Assembly: GCA_017432325.1 (NCBI GenBank)
Contig: JAFRJJ010000031.1
Location: 1 to 58,514 of the forward strand
Direction of reading: 5' to 3'
Source of the DNA: Solobacterium sp.
GTDB lineage: Bacteria > Bacillota_I > Bacilli_A > Erysipelotrichales > Erysipelotrichaceae
DNA length: 58,514 nucleotides
The position numbers and the translations under genes are program-made. Within the stretch, counting starts at the first letter, position 1. The number at the start of each line of letters is the position of its first letter. The notes under the pieces are model-generated. The model did no database searches and was not told the origin of the DNA. It saw nothing but the letters and a program-made list of their open reading frames with translations. Shown here piece after piece: positions 15,939-24,086 of this stretch.

Positions 15939-16664
15939 ATGGGAAGAGCACATGAAGTGCGTGCCGCATCAATGGCAAAAACAGCGGCGATTAAATCTAA
16001 GCTTTATTCACGTTTTGGCAAAGAGCTGTACATTGCAGCTAAGTCCGGTGTCCCTGATCCCGAGATGAACCTGTCCCTGAAACGTAAGATTGCTGAAGCC
16101 AAGTCAAATCAGGTTCCCGCAGACGTTATCAAACGTGCTATAGAAAAAGCAAAGGGCGGAACTGATGAAAACTATATTGAATGCAGATATGAGGGATTCG
16201 GTCCCGGTGCCAGCACAGTCATCATCGACTGTCTGACAGATAACAACAACAGAGCTTTCACAGAGGTCAAAACTGCATTCAACAAATGCAAAGGCGCTAA
16301 ACTGGCAAACAGCGGTGCCGTTTCCTTCAACTACGAGCAGTGCGGATTATTCGTATTCCCGTATGAAGACGAAGAAGCGATGCTGGACGTTATGATGGAA
16401 GCAGATGTTGATGTTCAGGACTTGAGCGTCGAAGACGGCATGATGACTGTCAAGACACTGTTCCAGGACTTCGGAAAAGGCCAGGAAGCGATCGAAAAGG
16501 CTGTACCGGGCGTTGAGTTCGAAGTATGCGAAGTCACGATGCTGCCGAATGAGTATGTAACACTTGATACAGATGAGGACAAGGAAGCATTCCAGAAACT
16601 CATGAACATGCTCAATGACTGCGATGACGTCAACAAGGTCTACACAAACGTAACAGAAGAATAA
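15939..16664 (+). CDS. yebC: YebC/PmpR-family translation or transcription factor
   Basis: A 241-aa YebC-family protein, full length: N-terminal MGRAHEVRAASMAKTAAIKSKLYSRFGKEL, then PEMNLSLKRKIAEAKSNQVPADVIKRAIEKAKGG and YECRYEGFGPGASTVIIDCLTDNNNR. The family was described as DNA-binding regulators; later work links some members to ribosome stalling at proline stretches. It is a single-gene unit with AAGGTGG ribosome site and a strong terminator. Confidence 0.95.
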   Translation: MGRAHEVRAASMAKTAAIKSKLYSRFGKELYIAAKSGVPDPEMNLSLKRKIAEAKSNQVPADVIKRAIEKAKGGTDENYIECRYEGFGPGASTVIIDCLTDNNNRAFTEVKTAFNKCKGAKLANSGAVSFNYEQCGLFVFPYEDEEAMLDVMMEADVDVQDLSVEDGMMTVKTLFQDFGKGQEAIEKAVPGVEFEVCEVTMLPNEYVTLDTDEDKEAFQKLMNMLNDCDDVNKVYTNVTEE

Positions 16665-16690
16665 CAGTACAGAACATCGTTCAGAAACAG

Positions 16691-16722
16691 CAGGAGGGGC
16701 ATTGATCCTTCCTGTTTTTTTT
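16691..16722 (+). terminator. terminator of yebC
   Basis: CAGGAGGG pairs with the CC-TTCCTG arm (8 bp, one wobble), followed by eight T residues. Confidence 0.85.
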
Positions 16723-16726
16723 CGGC

Positions 16727-16892
16727 ATTTACGGTGATCCGGGTTTCAGGCATCCGCTTTGAAAAATTTATTCAAATTGTTTCTGATGCCTTTGGAAAAA
16801 GCAAAGGGATCAATTTCAGACAATTCAGACAGAATGTCCCCCGTAAATCATACAGCGCCCAGAAGAAAAGCAGTATTTTGTGTGCTTTTTTT
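16727..16892 (+). promoter_or_regulatory. structured leader with attenuator-like terminator
   Basis: Nested helices can be drawn by eye: ATTTACGG (16727-16734) with 16841-16848; GATCC (16736-16740) with 16807-16811; AGGCATC (16748-16754) with 16785-16791; TTTGAA with TTCAAA inside it. A repeated TTCAGACA follows. Downstream, AAAAGCA (16866-16872) pairs with TGCTTTT, followed by a T-run to 16892, a terminator placed 148 nt before the start codon. This is the layout of a riboswitch with expression platform, but no known class is recognised and no clear promoter precedes it. Confidence 0.45.
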
Positions 16893-16990
16893 CCATAACT
16901 GCAGTAAACTGAACATTAAATTACCAGGGAAGAAAAGAAAGGAGGGCACAAAGAAGAACTTCCCGAACCATAACAACATAAAAATACAGG

Positions 16991-17034
16991 GGACAATGCA
17001 CAAAGGGAATAAAAAAGATCATTGTCCGGAAAGG
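16991..17034 (+). promoter_or_regulatory. hairpin abutting DUF5058 ribosome site
   Basis: GGACAATG (16991-16998) pairs perfectly with 17020-17027. The next bases, GGAAAGG, are the ribosome site for ATG 17040, so the stem could affect translation start. Confidence 0.5.
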
Positions 17035-17039
17035 AAAAA

Positions 17040-17762
17040 ATGACAGCTGAATATAAAGCATTAGCCAACAGTTGGATCATGTGGGTAGCCTGCCTGCCGG
17101 GTGTTGCAATTGTCATCTACCAGGCCTTCCTGATCTTCAGAAAATCGAAAAATGATGCCCTCCGCATCGGTTTAAACGAAAAACAGGTTTCTTCTTCCAT
17201 CAGATCGGCGGCGATCACATCGATCGGACCGTGTCTGGTCATGATCACAGCCATGCTGGCACTGATGATGTATGACGGCGCACCGTTTGCCTGGCTACGT
17301 ACAAACTTTATCGGATCGATCACGTATGAACTCCAGGGCGCACAGTTTGCTGCTGACGGTATCGGCATTGAACTCGGCAGCGCTGCCATGGACGCGAACT
17401 TCCTTGCGACAGCCTGCATCGTTGAAGCAGGCGGATGTGTCGGCTGGGTCATCTTCTCGGCTTTATTCTCCGACAAGATGGAAGTCGTCAATGAGAGGCT
17501 TGCGGGCGGAAACATGCTGGCGGTACCGATCATCGGCACAGGCGCTCTGATCGGTGTTTACTGCTCACTGACAATTGACCGTGTCATCCCTTACGGCACA
17601 CAGGTATACGGCGTATTTGCCGGCGCGTTCGCAATGTATCTGCTGACACTCTATGACAGGAAAGTACATAAACAGTGGATCAAAGAGTGGGGTCTTACCA
17701 TCTGCATGATCGTCGGTATGATCGTCTGCACGATCGTTGACCTGATGACAGGAGCTCTTTGA
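17040..17762 (+). CDS. DUF5058 family membrane protein
   Basis: A 240-aa protein with about six membrane segments that I recognise as DUF5058 (SWIMWVACLPGVAIVIYQA near the start; GGCVGWVIFSALFSDKM; GTGALIGVYCSLTIDRV). The function is not established. The next gene encodes a second, similar-sized membrane protein and the third an ATC-hydrolase-like enzyme, so a two-subunit carrier for the substrate or product of that enzyme is a reasonable inference. ATG 17040 has GGAAAGG upstream; an in-frame TTG at 17022 lies inside the leader hairpin and is less likely. Confidence 0.75.
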   Translation: MTAEYKALANSWIMWVACLPGVAIVIYQAFLIFRKSKNDALRIGLNEKQVSSSIRSAAITSIGPCLVMITAMLALMMYDGAPFAWLRTNFIGSITYELQGAQFAADGIGIELGSAAMDANFLATACIVEAGGCVGWVIFSALFSDKMEVVNERLAGGNMLAVPIIGTGALIGVYCSLTIDRVIPYGTQVYGVFAGAFAMYLLTLYDRKVHKQWIKEWGLTICMIVGMIVCTIVDLMTGAL

Positions 17763-17776
17763 GCGGGAGAACAATC

Positions 17777-18484
17777 ATGAATAAAGAACAGGAAAAAGTT
17801 TATAAAGAGGAATATCTTCCTTACGTTATCAAAGTAGGCAAGATCACAAGCTGGATCTCCCTGCCGCTGATCTTCATTCCCGCGCTGATCGTTGTTATGG
17901 CATTCGGTGCCAGACCTGATCCGGGCGGAGTCATCACGGGACTGATCGGACTTTGTTCCGCAATGCTCGCGTGGTACATCGTTGACCCTGTCACGCTGTA
18001 TCCCATCCTTCATATTCCGGGCATGTATATGACATACCTCTGCGGAAACTCCAAGGAGATCCGTGCGCCTGCAGCGACAGCCGCACTGTCATCCGCTGAT
18101 GTCGAAGCAGGCACAGAACAGGGTACAGTCGTAGCGGGCATCAGTATCGCCATCTCGATCTTTATTTCAGTCGGCACCATGACGATCGTTGCCATCCTCG
18201 GCAATGCGATCCTCTCCATCCTGCCGGATACCGTGCTCCATGCACTGAATTACCTGCTTCCTTCACTGTTCGGCACCATGTGCATGCAGAGGATCCTGCT
18301 GGACCCGAAGTCCACATTGATCATTCTGCCGGCAGCTGTCGTACTGAAGCTGATGTCCAGAGCCGGTTTCTTCAAGTTCCTGCCGTTCGGCGGCGGCTAT
18401 GCACAGATCCTTCTCTGCGTCATCGTCGGCGTCATTGTCGCCAGAAACGTACATAAAGATAAGATCAGACCAGCAGGAAAATAA
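17777..18484 (+). CDS. membrane partner of DUF5058 protein
   Basis: A 235-aa membrane protein with about six hydrophobic segments, among them SWISLPLIFIPALIVVMAF, ISIAISIFISVGTMTIVAILG and a Gly-rich FKFLPFGGGYAQILLCVIVG near the end. I do not recognise a named family beyond its repeated occurrence, as I recall, next to DUF5058 genes. It starts at ATG 17777 (GGGAG site), 14 bp after the DUF5058 stop, so the two are co-translated. The middle stretch EIRAPAATAALSSADVEAGTEQGTVVAG is a long soluble loop of small residues. Substrate unknown. Confidence 0.65.
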   Translation: MNKEQEKVYKEEYLPYVIKVGKITSWISLPLIFIPALIVVMAFGARPDPGGVITGLIGLCSAMLAWYIVDPVTLYPILHIPGMYMTYLCGNSKEIRAPAATAALSSADVEAGTEQGTVVAGISIAISIFISVGTMTIVAILGNAILSILPDTVLHALNYLLPSLFGTMCMQRILLDPKSTLIILPAAVVLKLMSRAGFFKFLPFGGGYAQILLCVIVGVIVARNVHKDKIRPAGK

Positions 18485-18509
18485 CTGCACGAAAGAAGGG
18501 TAAGTAAAC

Positions 18510-19205
18510 ATGGATGAATTCAACGAGCGTGTACACGCATATATCGCTGCCAGATATTACGAACAGCTGACGGAAAAATTCGGGGAACGCGGAAAGAAAG
18601 CATTTATCCACGCGACCCAGTATTACGCGGAACAGCGCGGAAGAAGAATGGCCCAGAGAGCCATCCGTGACGGGAAAGAGCTGACATACCAGACGTACCA
18701 GGAATACGGCGAATGGGTCAATACAGCCTATACGATCGAAAACGGATGGTCCAACCAGGCGACTGTTACCAACTGGGCACCTGACCTGGAAACCCATATC
18801 ACAAGATGCCCGTGGCATACCCAGTTCAAGGAAATGGGACTTGTTGAAGCAGGCCACACATACTGCGCGCATCTGGATAATTCGATCTGCAGAGGATTCA
18901 ATCCCTATATCACATACGATGTTCTGCAGACACTTCATAAGTCCGACTACTGCATTCATATCCTCAGGGATGTGAACTATGAAGTGGGCGAAAGCCATCC
19001 GAAGAAAAAGGAATACCTGAAGAACTTTGAGTATCACTGCGCACACTCATTCTGGTCCTATGCGGAAGTAACAGAAGCGATCTTCCTGTCAGAAGGCAAA
19101 GAAGTCGTTGAGAACGTACTGAAGGCATTTACCGAAGACTACGGTCAGGAAATGGCCGACACACTGGTCAGATACAGAAATACAAACTTCAACGTATGTG
19201 ACTAA
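18510..19205 (+). CDS. L-2-amino-thiazoline-4-carboxylate hydrolase-like enzyme
   Basis: A 231-aa protein of the ATC-hydrolase family, named for the Pseudomonas enzyme that opens 2-amino-thiazoline-4-carboxylate on the way to L-cysteine. The family core is visible: ITRCPWHTQFKEMGLVEAGHTYCAHLDNSICRGFNP, with Cys/His residues that may form the active site. Many members have other or unknown substrates, so the reaction here is not certain. Third gene of the operon with the two membrane proteins; AGAAGGG ribosome site; strong terminator after it. Cysteine-precursor use is an inference. Confidence 0.75.
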   Translation: MDEFNERVHAYIAARYYEQLTEKFGERGKKAFIHATQYYAEQRGRRMAQRAIRDGKELTYQTYQEYGEWVNTAYTIENGWSNQATVTNWAPDLETHITRCPWHTQFKEMGLVEAGHTYCAHLDNSICRGFNPYITYDVLQTLHKSDYCIHILRDVNYEVGESHPKKKEYLKNFEYHCAHSFWSYAEVTEAIFLSEGKEVVENVLKAFTEDYGQEMADTLVRYRNTNFNVCD

Positions 19206-19218
19206 TCAATATGATCAT

Positions 19219-19257
19219 AAAAGATGACCTGATTCAATGATCGTGATCATCTTTTTT
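19219..19257 (+). terminator. terminator of DUF5058 operon
   Basis: AAAAGATGA (19219-19227) pairs with TCATCTTTT (19247-19255) and runs into T residues; an inner ATGATC/GATCAT palindrome adds structure. Confidence 0.75.
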
Positions 19258-19310
19258 ATGCGTTTTGACACATATATAACCTGCTGTAAAGTCAAATCAG
19301 ACATGCTGTA

Positions 19311-19319
19311 TGTTATAAT
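19311..19319 (+). promoter_or_regulatory. extended -10 promoter of FHA-ABC operon
   Basis: TGTTATAAT, 26 bp before the ATG at 19346. A TTGACA at 19265-19270 with TAAAGT 16 bp on could be a second, upstream promoter. Confidence 0.6.
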
Positions 19320-19345
19320 GGGCAACATGTAAGGGGATTAATAAT

Positions 19346-20581
19346 ATGTCAGAGCCGGATTTGAATATAAAACCAAAGCAGAGTACCGAAACAGAGATGA
19401 AGGTAGTCGAAAACAGTAAAAAGAAAAAGGGAAGGTTCACACTTTTTGCGATCCTGGCTGCTTTGCTGGTCGTTGCCTGCGCAGCCGGATATTTCGTGAT
19501 CCAGGACAAGAAGAAAACGATCAATCTTGAAGACTACGTCATGATGCCTTCCTATACCGGACTGAACGGGGAAGCTTCGATCGAAAAAATCGAGCTTGAT
19601 CAGACAACACTGGAGAAGAAGGTACATGAGATTCTCGGGGAAGATGAATATGTTGACATGTATGACCTCGTTTCCCGCATCAGCCTGGGCTATAACCAGA
19701 ACCTGGATTCACTGTCCAACAATGATGAAATAACCGTCACACTGAACTATGACAAAAACGCTTTGAAGAACGCGTTTAAGATCAACTTCACCGGAACGGA
19801 GAAGGTGTTTGTCGTAGCCGGCCTGCTCGATTATGTAGATATGGATCCGTTTGAAGATCTCAGCATCCTGTTTGAGGGCACAGCGCCTCTGGCAAAAGTA
19901 AGTAAGTTTGTCTCCGACAATCCGATCTTCTCATACGGCAAGTTCTATACACTGAAAGTCAACGGAAAAGATGCGGACAGCGTTGTGATGGATATCGGTG
20001 ATGTCCTGACGATCGAACTGTCTGATGACGGCGTGAAGGCAATGAAGGACAGAGGGTTTGTACCCAGCAATATGTCAGTCTCCCATACATTGGACAAGAC
20101 TGATGTGAACTGGTATCTGACGTCCGCTGCCGAGCTGCAGGAATCCACATTCGAAAAGCTGAAGTCACAGGGCAAAGATGAATGCATTGCCAATTTCGCA
20201 AAGAAGAATCTGAACTATGAACCTGAGTATGTCAAAGCATATGTGCTGGTTCCGAAGGATGACAAGTGGGGCAGAAACTGTGTATCCCATCTGGTACTTG
20301 TCTACAAATATGAAGTTCCCGCAGAAACAGATGAACCTGCTGAGACAGATGAAGAAGCAGCAGAAACAAAACCGGCAGAAGTTCTGACGGAAACAAGATA
20401 CATTGCGATCGAAACGCCCGCTGTTGTCAACCTGAAACTGGCAGACGCAGAGCAGAAGACACCCGAACAGACATACACTCCTGACTTCTCCGGATCATAT
20501 TATTACGATGATCTGGACGGACTGTATACAGACCGCATCCAGAAAAACGTTGCCGATTATACATACGAGGAGATCCAATAA
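19346..20581 (+). CDS. single-pass anchored extracytoplasmic protein
   Basis: A 411-aa protein: a Lys-rich cytoplasmic start (KKKKGR), one membrane segment near residues 31-52 (FTLFAILAALLVVACAAGYFVI), and an outside part. The outside part resembles a repeated beta domain seen in Firmicute surface proteins (SYTGLNGEASI..., LSNNDEITVTL...; a second turn with KVNGKDADSVVMDIGDVLTIELSDDG). A short acidic repeat of AETDEP/AETDEE/AETK type lies near residue 330. Function unknown. It is the first gene of an operon with an FHA-like ABC ATPase (6 bp downstream) and permease, so it may be an accessory of that transporter. Confidence 0.6.
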   Translation: MSEPDLNIKPKQSTETEMKVVENSKKKKGRFTLFAILAALLVVACAAGYFVIQDKKKTINLEDYVMMPSYTGLNGEASIEKIELDQTTLEKKVHEILGEDEYVDMYDLVSRISLGYNQNLDSLSNNDEITVTLNYDKNALKNAFKINFTGTEKVFVVAGLLDYVDMDPFEDLSILFEGTAPLAKVSKFVSDNPIFSYGKFYTLKVNGKDADSVVMDIGDVLTIELSDDGVKAMKDRGFVPSNMSVSHTLDKTDVNWYLTSAAELQESTFEKLKSQGKDECIANFAKKNLNYEPEYVKAYVLVPKDDKWGRNCVSHLVLVYKYEVPAETDEPAETDEEAAETKPAEVLTETRYIAIETPAVVNLKLADAEQKTPEQTYTPDFSGSYYYDDLDGLYTDRIQKNVADYTYEEIQ

Positions 20582-20587
20582 AGGATT

Positions 20588-22054
20588 ATGATGAACCCGG
20601 TATTATTTGTAATTGCCAGCAATCAGATTATTACGCATGAGATCACTTCGGAAAATACCGTGATCGGCAAGAACAGTCTTTTTTCCAAGGTCAGTCTTTC
20701 ACTGCCAGGCAGTTATATTCCTGCAAAAACAGGAAGAATCATGAAGGAAAACGATCAGTGGAAATATATTGATCTGCAGAATAAAATACCTGTTTATCTG
20801 AATAAGAAAAGAATATCCAAAGAAGCTGTTCTCAAACCGGATGATGTTTTAAGTTTTGTCAATCCTTCATTCAGCAGTGATGACGATGCCGTCAGCATTC
20901 TTTTCACTGAAGAAAGATCCTGGAAAGAAAACAAATGGCTGGTAAAACCGTTCAGCAGTTCTCTGGCAGAATACCTGGATCAGGATGTCTTCTATTTGCA
21001 GGATGGGGACTGGTATATCAGAAATACGGAAGGGAATGTATATCTGAATCAGTCTCCGGCGGAAAATGACCGGCCGGTTGCGGTACTGGACCATATCCGT
21101 AAAGACACACGTGATTATTTTGTTCTGCTGTCAAAGATGATCATCAAAGAATCACCGGAAGAAAACAGTTCCGTACAGCCGGCTGAAGGATCTTCTGAGC
21201 CTGATGAAAGCCTGGACGTGCATATCATCAAGCGGACTCTCGGCAGTATGGTACTGCTGAAGGATGTCCGGTTCCGTGTCCTGCCGGGTGAAATGGTGCT
21301 TGTCATCGGCGGTTCGGGTGCCGGCAAAACCACTTTGATCAATGCGATCAAAGGCGATGAAAAGGCACAGGAAGCAAGGGTCATCTACTGCGGTCATGAT
21401 GTATACGACAGCAGCCAGTACAGGATCATACAGAGACAGATCGGTTATGTCCCGCAGAAAGACACATTGCTGCTGGGGGATACCGTGTATAAAACGATCG
21501 AAGATGCCGCCAGAATGGCAAACCTCGAAAACGTATCGGACAGCAATGTCCTGAAGGGATATGTTGAGGATGCGTTAAAAGTCTTTTCACTTCAGCATGA
21601 AAAGAACAAGCTCGTCAGCAAACTCAGCGGCGGCGAAAAGAAAAGACTGTCTACTGCCAAGGCATATATCAAACAGCCGAGCCTGTTCTTCCTGGATGAG
21701 CCCGACTCCGGTCTTGACGAAAACTCAAAAAACCAGCTTCTGGACATCCTGCATTCGATCGCGCATGATGAGAACAGGATCGTCATCGTCATTTCCCACT
21801 ACAGCCTGGAATACGGTCCTAAATTTGAAAAAGAGGAAAACTATAAAGAACATTACGATAAAGTGGTCGTCCTGGCAAAAGACAGCAATGACACCGGAAG
21901 ACTTGCTTTCTTCGGAACACCGCATGACGCCTGTGAATTCTTCGGAACAGAATCACTCAAGGAAATTATCAGCAGGATCGAACCGCCGGAGAAACACGGC
22001 GAGGGGTTAGCGGAATACTTCATAGAGAAATTCAATGCATCCAGAGGTGATTAA
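20588..22054 (+). CDS. ABC ATPase with degenerate FHA-like N-terminus
   Basis: A 488-aa ATPase of ABCG/White type. Residues about 1-95 and 100-190 look like two FHA-type beta folds (TVIGKNS...GRIMKENDQWKYIDLQNKIPVYLNKKRI...LKPDDVLSF), but the phosphothreonine-binding Ser/His residues are not evident. From 210 the ABC domain is intact: Walker A GGSGAGKTTL at 241-250, Q-loop YVPQKD, signature LSGGEKKRLS, Walker B LFFLDEPDSGLD and H-loop IVISHYS. The domain order matches mycobacterial Rv1747, there in one chain with the permease. Export of a cell-envelope molecule is inference. Confidence 0.8.
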   Translation: MMNPVLFVIASNQIITHEITSENTVIGKNSLFSKVSLSLPGSYIPAKTGRIMKENDQWKYIDLQNKIPVYLNKKRISKEAVLKPDDVLSFVNPSFSSDDDAVSILFTEERSWKENKWLVKPFSSSLAEYLDQDVFYLQDGDWYIRNTEGNVYLNQSPAENDRPVAVLDHIRKDTRDYFVLLSKMIIKESPEENSSVQPAEGSSEPDESLDVHIIKRTLGSMVLLKDVRFRVLPGEMVLVIGGSGAGKTTLINAIKGDEKAQEARVIYCGHDVYDSSQYRIIQRQIGYVPQKDTLLLGDTVYKTIEDAARMANLENVSDSNVLKGYVEDALKVFSLQHEKNKLVSKLSGGEKKRLSTAKAYIKQPSLFFLDEPDSGLDENSKNQLLDILHSIAHDENRIVIVISHYSLEYGPKFEKEENYKEHYDKVVVLAKDSNDTGRLAFFGTPHDACEFFGTESLKEIISRIEPPEKHGEGLAEYFIEKFNASRGD

Positions 22055-22057
22055 CGC

Positions 22058-22897
22058 ATGAACGCATCAATGGGAGAACAGATCAGAATATATTTCGGCA
22101 AAAACGGCCGGATCTTCTTCAACGAAAAAAAATACATCAGTATTATACTGTCGACCGTATTAATGACATTGATGATCGGCATGGTCACGGGATCGGAAAT
22201 GTTTGCGCAGTACTCCGCAACAAGGAACGGCGCTTTCGCACTGGTCTGCGCCTGTATCTGGATCGGTATCTTCAATTCCATCCAGTCTATCTGCAAGGAA
22301 CGGGCAACCATCAAGGAAGAAAAGCGCAACAACGGTCTGGACCTGATGGCATATACATTGGCACATGTCCTGTTTGACGCGATCGTCTGCTTTTTTGAGG
22401 CGCTTCTTGTGACACTGATCATCTTCCTGCTGAAAAAGAACAACATCCAGGGTGAATCGTCATTCCCGACAGTCACCGTTCTGAAATATCTGTTTACGTT
22501 CTTCCTGGTGATCTTCTCCTCGGATGTGTTCGGACTTGCCGCTTCCGCGTTTTCCCTGAACACGGAGATCGCCATGACGATCATGCCGTTCCTGCTGATC
22601 GTACAGCTGCTGCTGTCAGGATTCGTATTCTCACTGGACGGCGTCATGAAAGCATTGTCAAACGCCACCATCAGTAAATGGGGACTGAATGCCATATGCA
22701 TTGCGGCAGATGTCAATCATCTCTCAGTACCCTCGGACAACTACATCATGGCAGCCCTGAAGAATGATTACTACGACCAGTACAATCCCAAGCAGTTCCA
22801 TCTGCTCAGGATCTGGCTGATCCTTCTGCTCATAACGGTCATTTTTGTCCTGCTGACAAGGTTGTTTATTTCGACTGTGGAAAAAGACAAACGCTAA
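22058..22897 (+). CDS. ABC-2/ABCG-type permease
   Basis: A 279-aa permease with six membrane segments, starting 3 bp after the ATPase gene. The loop ICKERATIKEEKRNNGLDLMAY after the second segment is the typical coupling helix of ABCG exporters, and SGFVFSLDGVMKAL...ISKWGLNAI near the end is the extracellular-loop pattern. It should pair with the FHA-ABC subunit as a split Rv1747-like exporter. The stop overlaps that of convergent tmcAL by 4 bp (CTAA), with no terminator. Confidence 0.85.
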   Translation: MNASMGEQIRIYFGKNGRIFFNEKKYISIILSTVLMTLMIGMVTGSEMFAQYSATRNGAFALVCACIWIGIFNSIQSICKERATIKEEKRNNGLDLMAYTLAHVLFDAIVCFFEALLVTLIIFLLKKNNIQGESSFPTVTVLKYLFTFFLVIFSSDVFGLAASAFSLNTEIAMTIMPFLLIVQLLLSGFVFSLDGVMKALSNATISKWGLNAICIAADVNHLSVPSDNYIMAALKNDYYDQYNPKQFHLLRIWLILLLITVIFVLLTRLFISTVEKDKR

Positions 22898-24021
22898 CGC
22901 ACCCTGTCACCGGAAACAAACCTGGCACCTGTTACTTCTTCATGAAGCAGGTGCTTTCTTTCTTCTTCGGGGAAGACACTGGCATACAGCATCGTTGTTT
23001 TGTATTCCATGAGCCGCCACGGTCTGGAAATATCCGCAAACCGGCAGGCAAACTTCGTCTGTGACTCCTTCATTTCCCTGAGATAAGCACGTCCCGTTTC
23101 ATTGAATGCCAGTACCCGCACAGCATTGTACTCCGGCAGGCGTGATACTTCTTCCTTGGTGATCTGGTTCAGAGCCTGCAGGCAGGTCCTCCTGATCCTG
23201 GACGCGGTATAGCGGTATGTCACGGCATCCTTCAGGAAACCGTCCCATGTATCATTGCGTTCCGCTTTTTCGATCAGGTGGTTTTCGATCCCTTCACTGA
23301 ACAGGAAGAAAGAAGAGAGACGCTCTTTATCAGTCATCAGCAGGAATGTCCTGAGATAGGGGTAATACAGTTCCATCCAGGGATAGAAGGAACCGGTCAG
23401 AATATCCTTCATCGGTGTTGAATCAGAAAGATCCAGTCCTTTTTTCAGTGCTGTTCGTATTGCGAGCGCACTGGATACTTCACGCATCTCATCATCATTG
23501 TAGGAGGAAGTGCGGGGGATCAGGACCGGCTCAATATCCGTATCCATCAGTTCCTTCAGGTAGCATACCGCCAGGATATCATTCGGCAGCATCTCTCCGG
23601 TCAGCAGGCTGTAAGCCTTCGGAAAGCTCATGCCCGCGGACAGTGACTGGTGCAGATGATCGGGGTTTACCGGAGTCTCAGCGATCTCTTTGAGGTTTTC
23701 CAGGTTGCCGCATTCGCTGCCGAACGAAAGATATGAAATGCCTGCTTTTTTCAAAACCTTGACACCGCCCTTTGCGAAGTGGGAGGCTGACTGGACCACA
23801 TGGATATAGGGAAGCTCCAGGACCAGGTCGATGCCGCTGCGGACAGCAGATTCCGCTCTGCTCCATTTATCAATGACAGCAGGCTCGCCGCGCTGCGTGA
23901 AATGACCGGACATCACAGCGATCATGACATCGCATCCGGTCTTTTTTCTTGTTTCTTCGATCTGGTAGATATGGCCTTTATGAAACGGATTGTATTCGGC
24001 GATAATTCCGCAAGCTTTCAT
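22894..24021 (-). CDS. tmcAL: tRNA(Met) cytidine acetate ligase
   Basis: TmcAL (YlbM) makes N4-acetylcytidine at the wobble base of elongator tRNA-Met from acetate and ATP. The 375-aa product has the nucleotidyl-transferase HxGH motif in GIIAEYNPFHKGHIYQIEETR and VMSGHFTQRGEPAVIDKWSRA, both diagnostic. A GTG at 24030 overlaps the GGAGG site, so I start at ATG 24021. In Bacillus this gene lies by yceD (ylbN) and rpmF; here these follow on the opposite strand behind an inserted hydrolase gene. Confidence 0.93.
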   Translation of the reverse strand: MKACGIIAEYNPFHKGHIYQIEETRKKTGCDVMIAVMSGHFTQRGEPAVIDKWSRAESAVRSGIDLVLELPYIHVVQSASHFAKGGVKVLKKAGISYLSFGSECGNLENLKEIAETPVNPDHLHQSLSAGMSFPKAYSLLTGEMLPNDILAVCYLKELMDTDIEPVLIPRTSSYNDDEMREVSSALAIRTALKKGLDLSDSTPMKDILTGSFYPWMELYYPYLRTFLLMTDKERLSSFFLFSEGIENHLIEKAERNDTWDGFLKDAVTYRYTASRIRRTCLQALNQITKEEVSRLPEYNAVRVLAFNETGRAYLREMKESQTKFACRFADISRPWRLMEYKTTMLYASVFPEEERKHLLHEEVTGARFVSGDRVR

Positions 24022-24052
24022 CGTGTTCACCTCCGCCGCTGTGTTTTGACTA

Positions 24053-24061
24053 TGCTACAAT
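24053..24061 (+). promoter_or_regulatory. extended -10 of alpha/beta hydrolase gene
   Basis: TGCTACAAT, 26 bp before ATG 24087, in the 65-bp gap to divergent tmcAL. Confidence 0.5.
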
Positions 24062-24086
24062 AATATCAGAAGGAGTTGTGTTTTGT

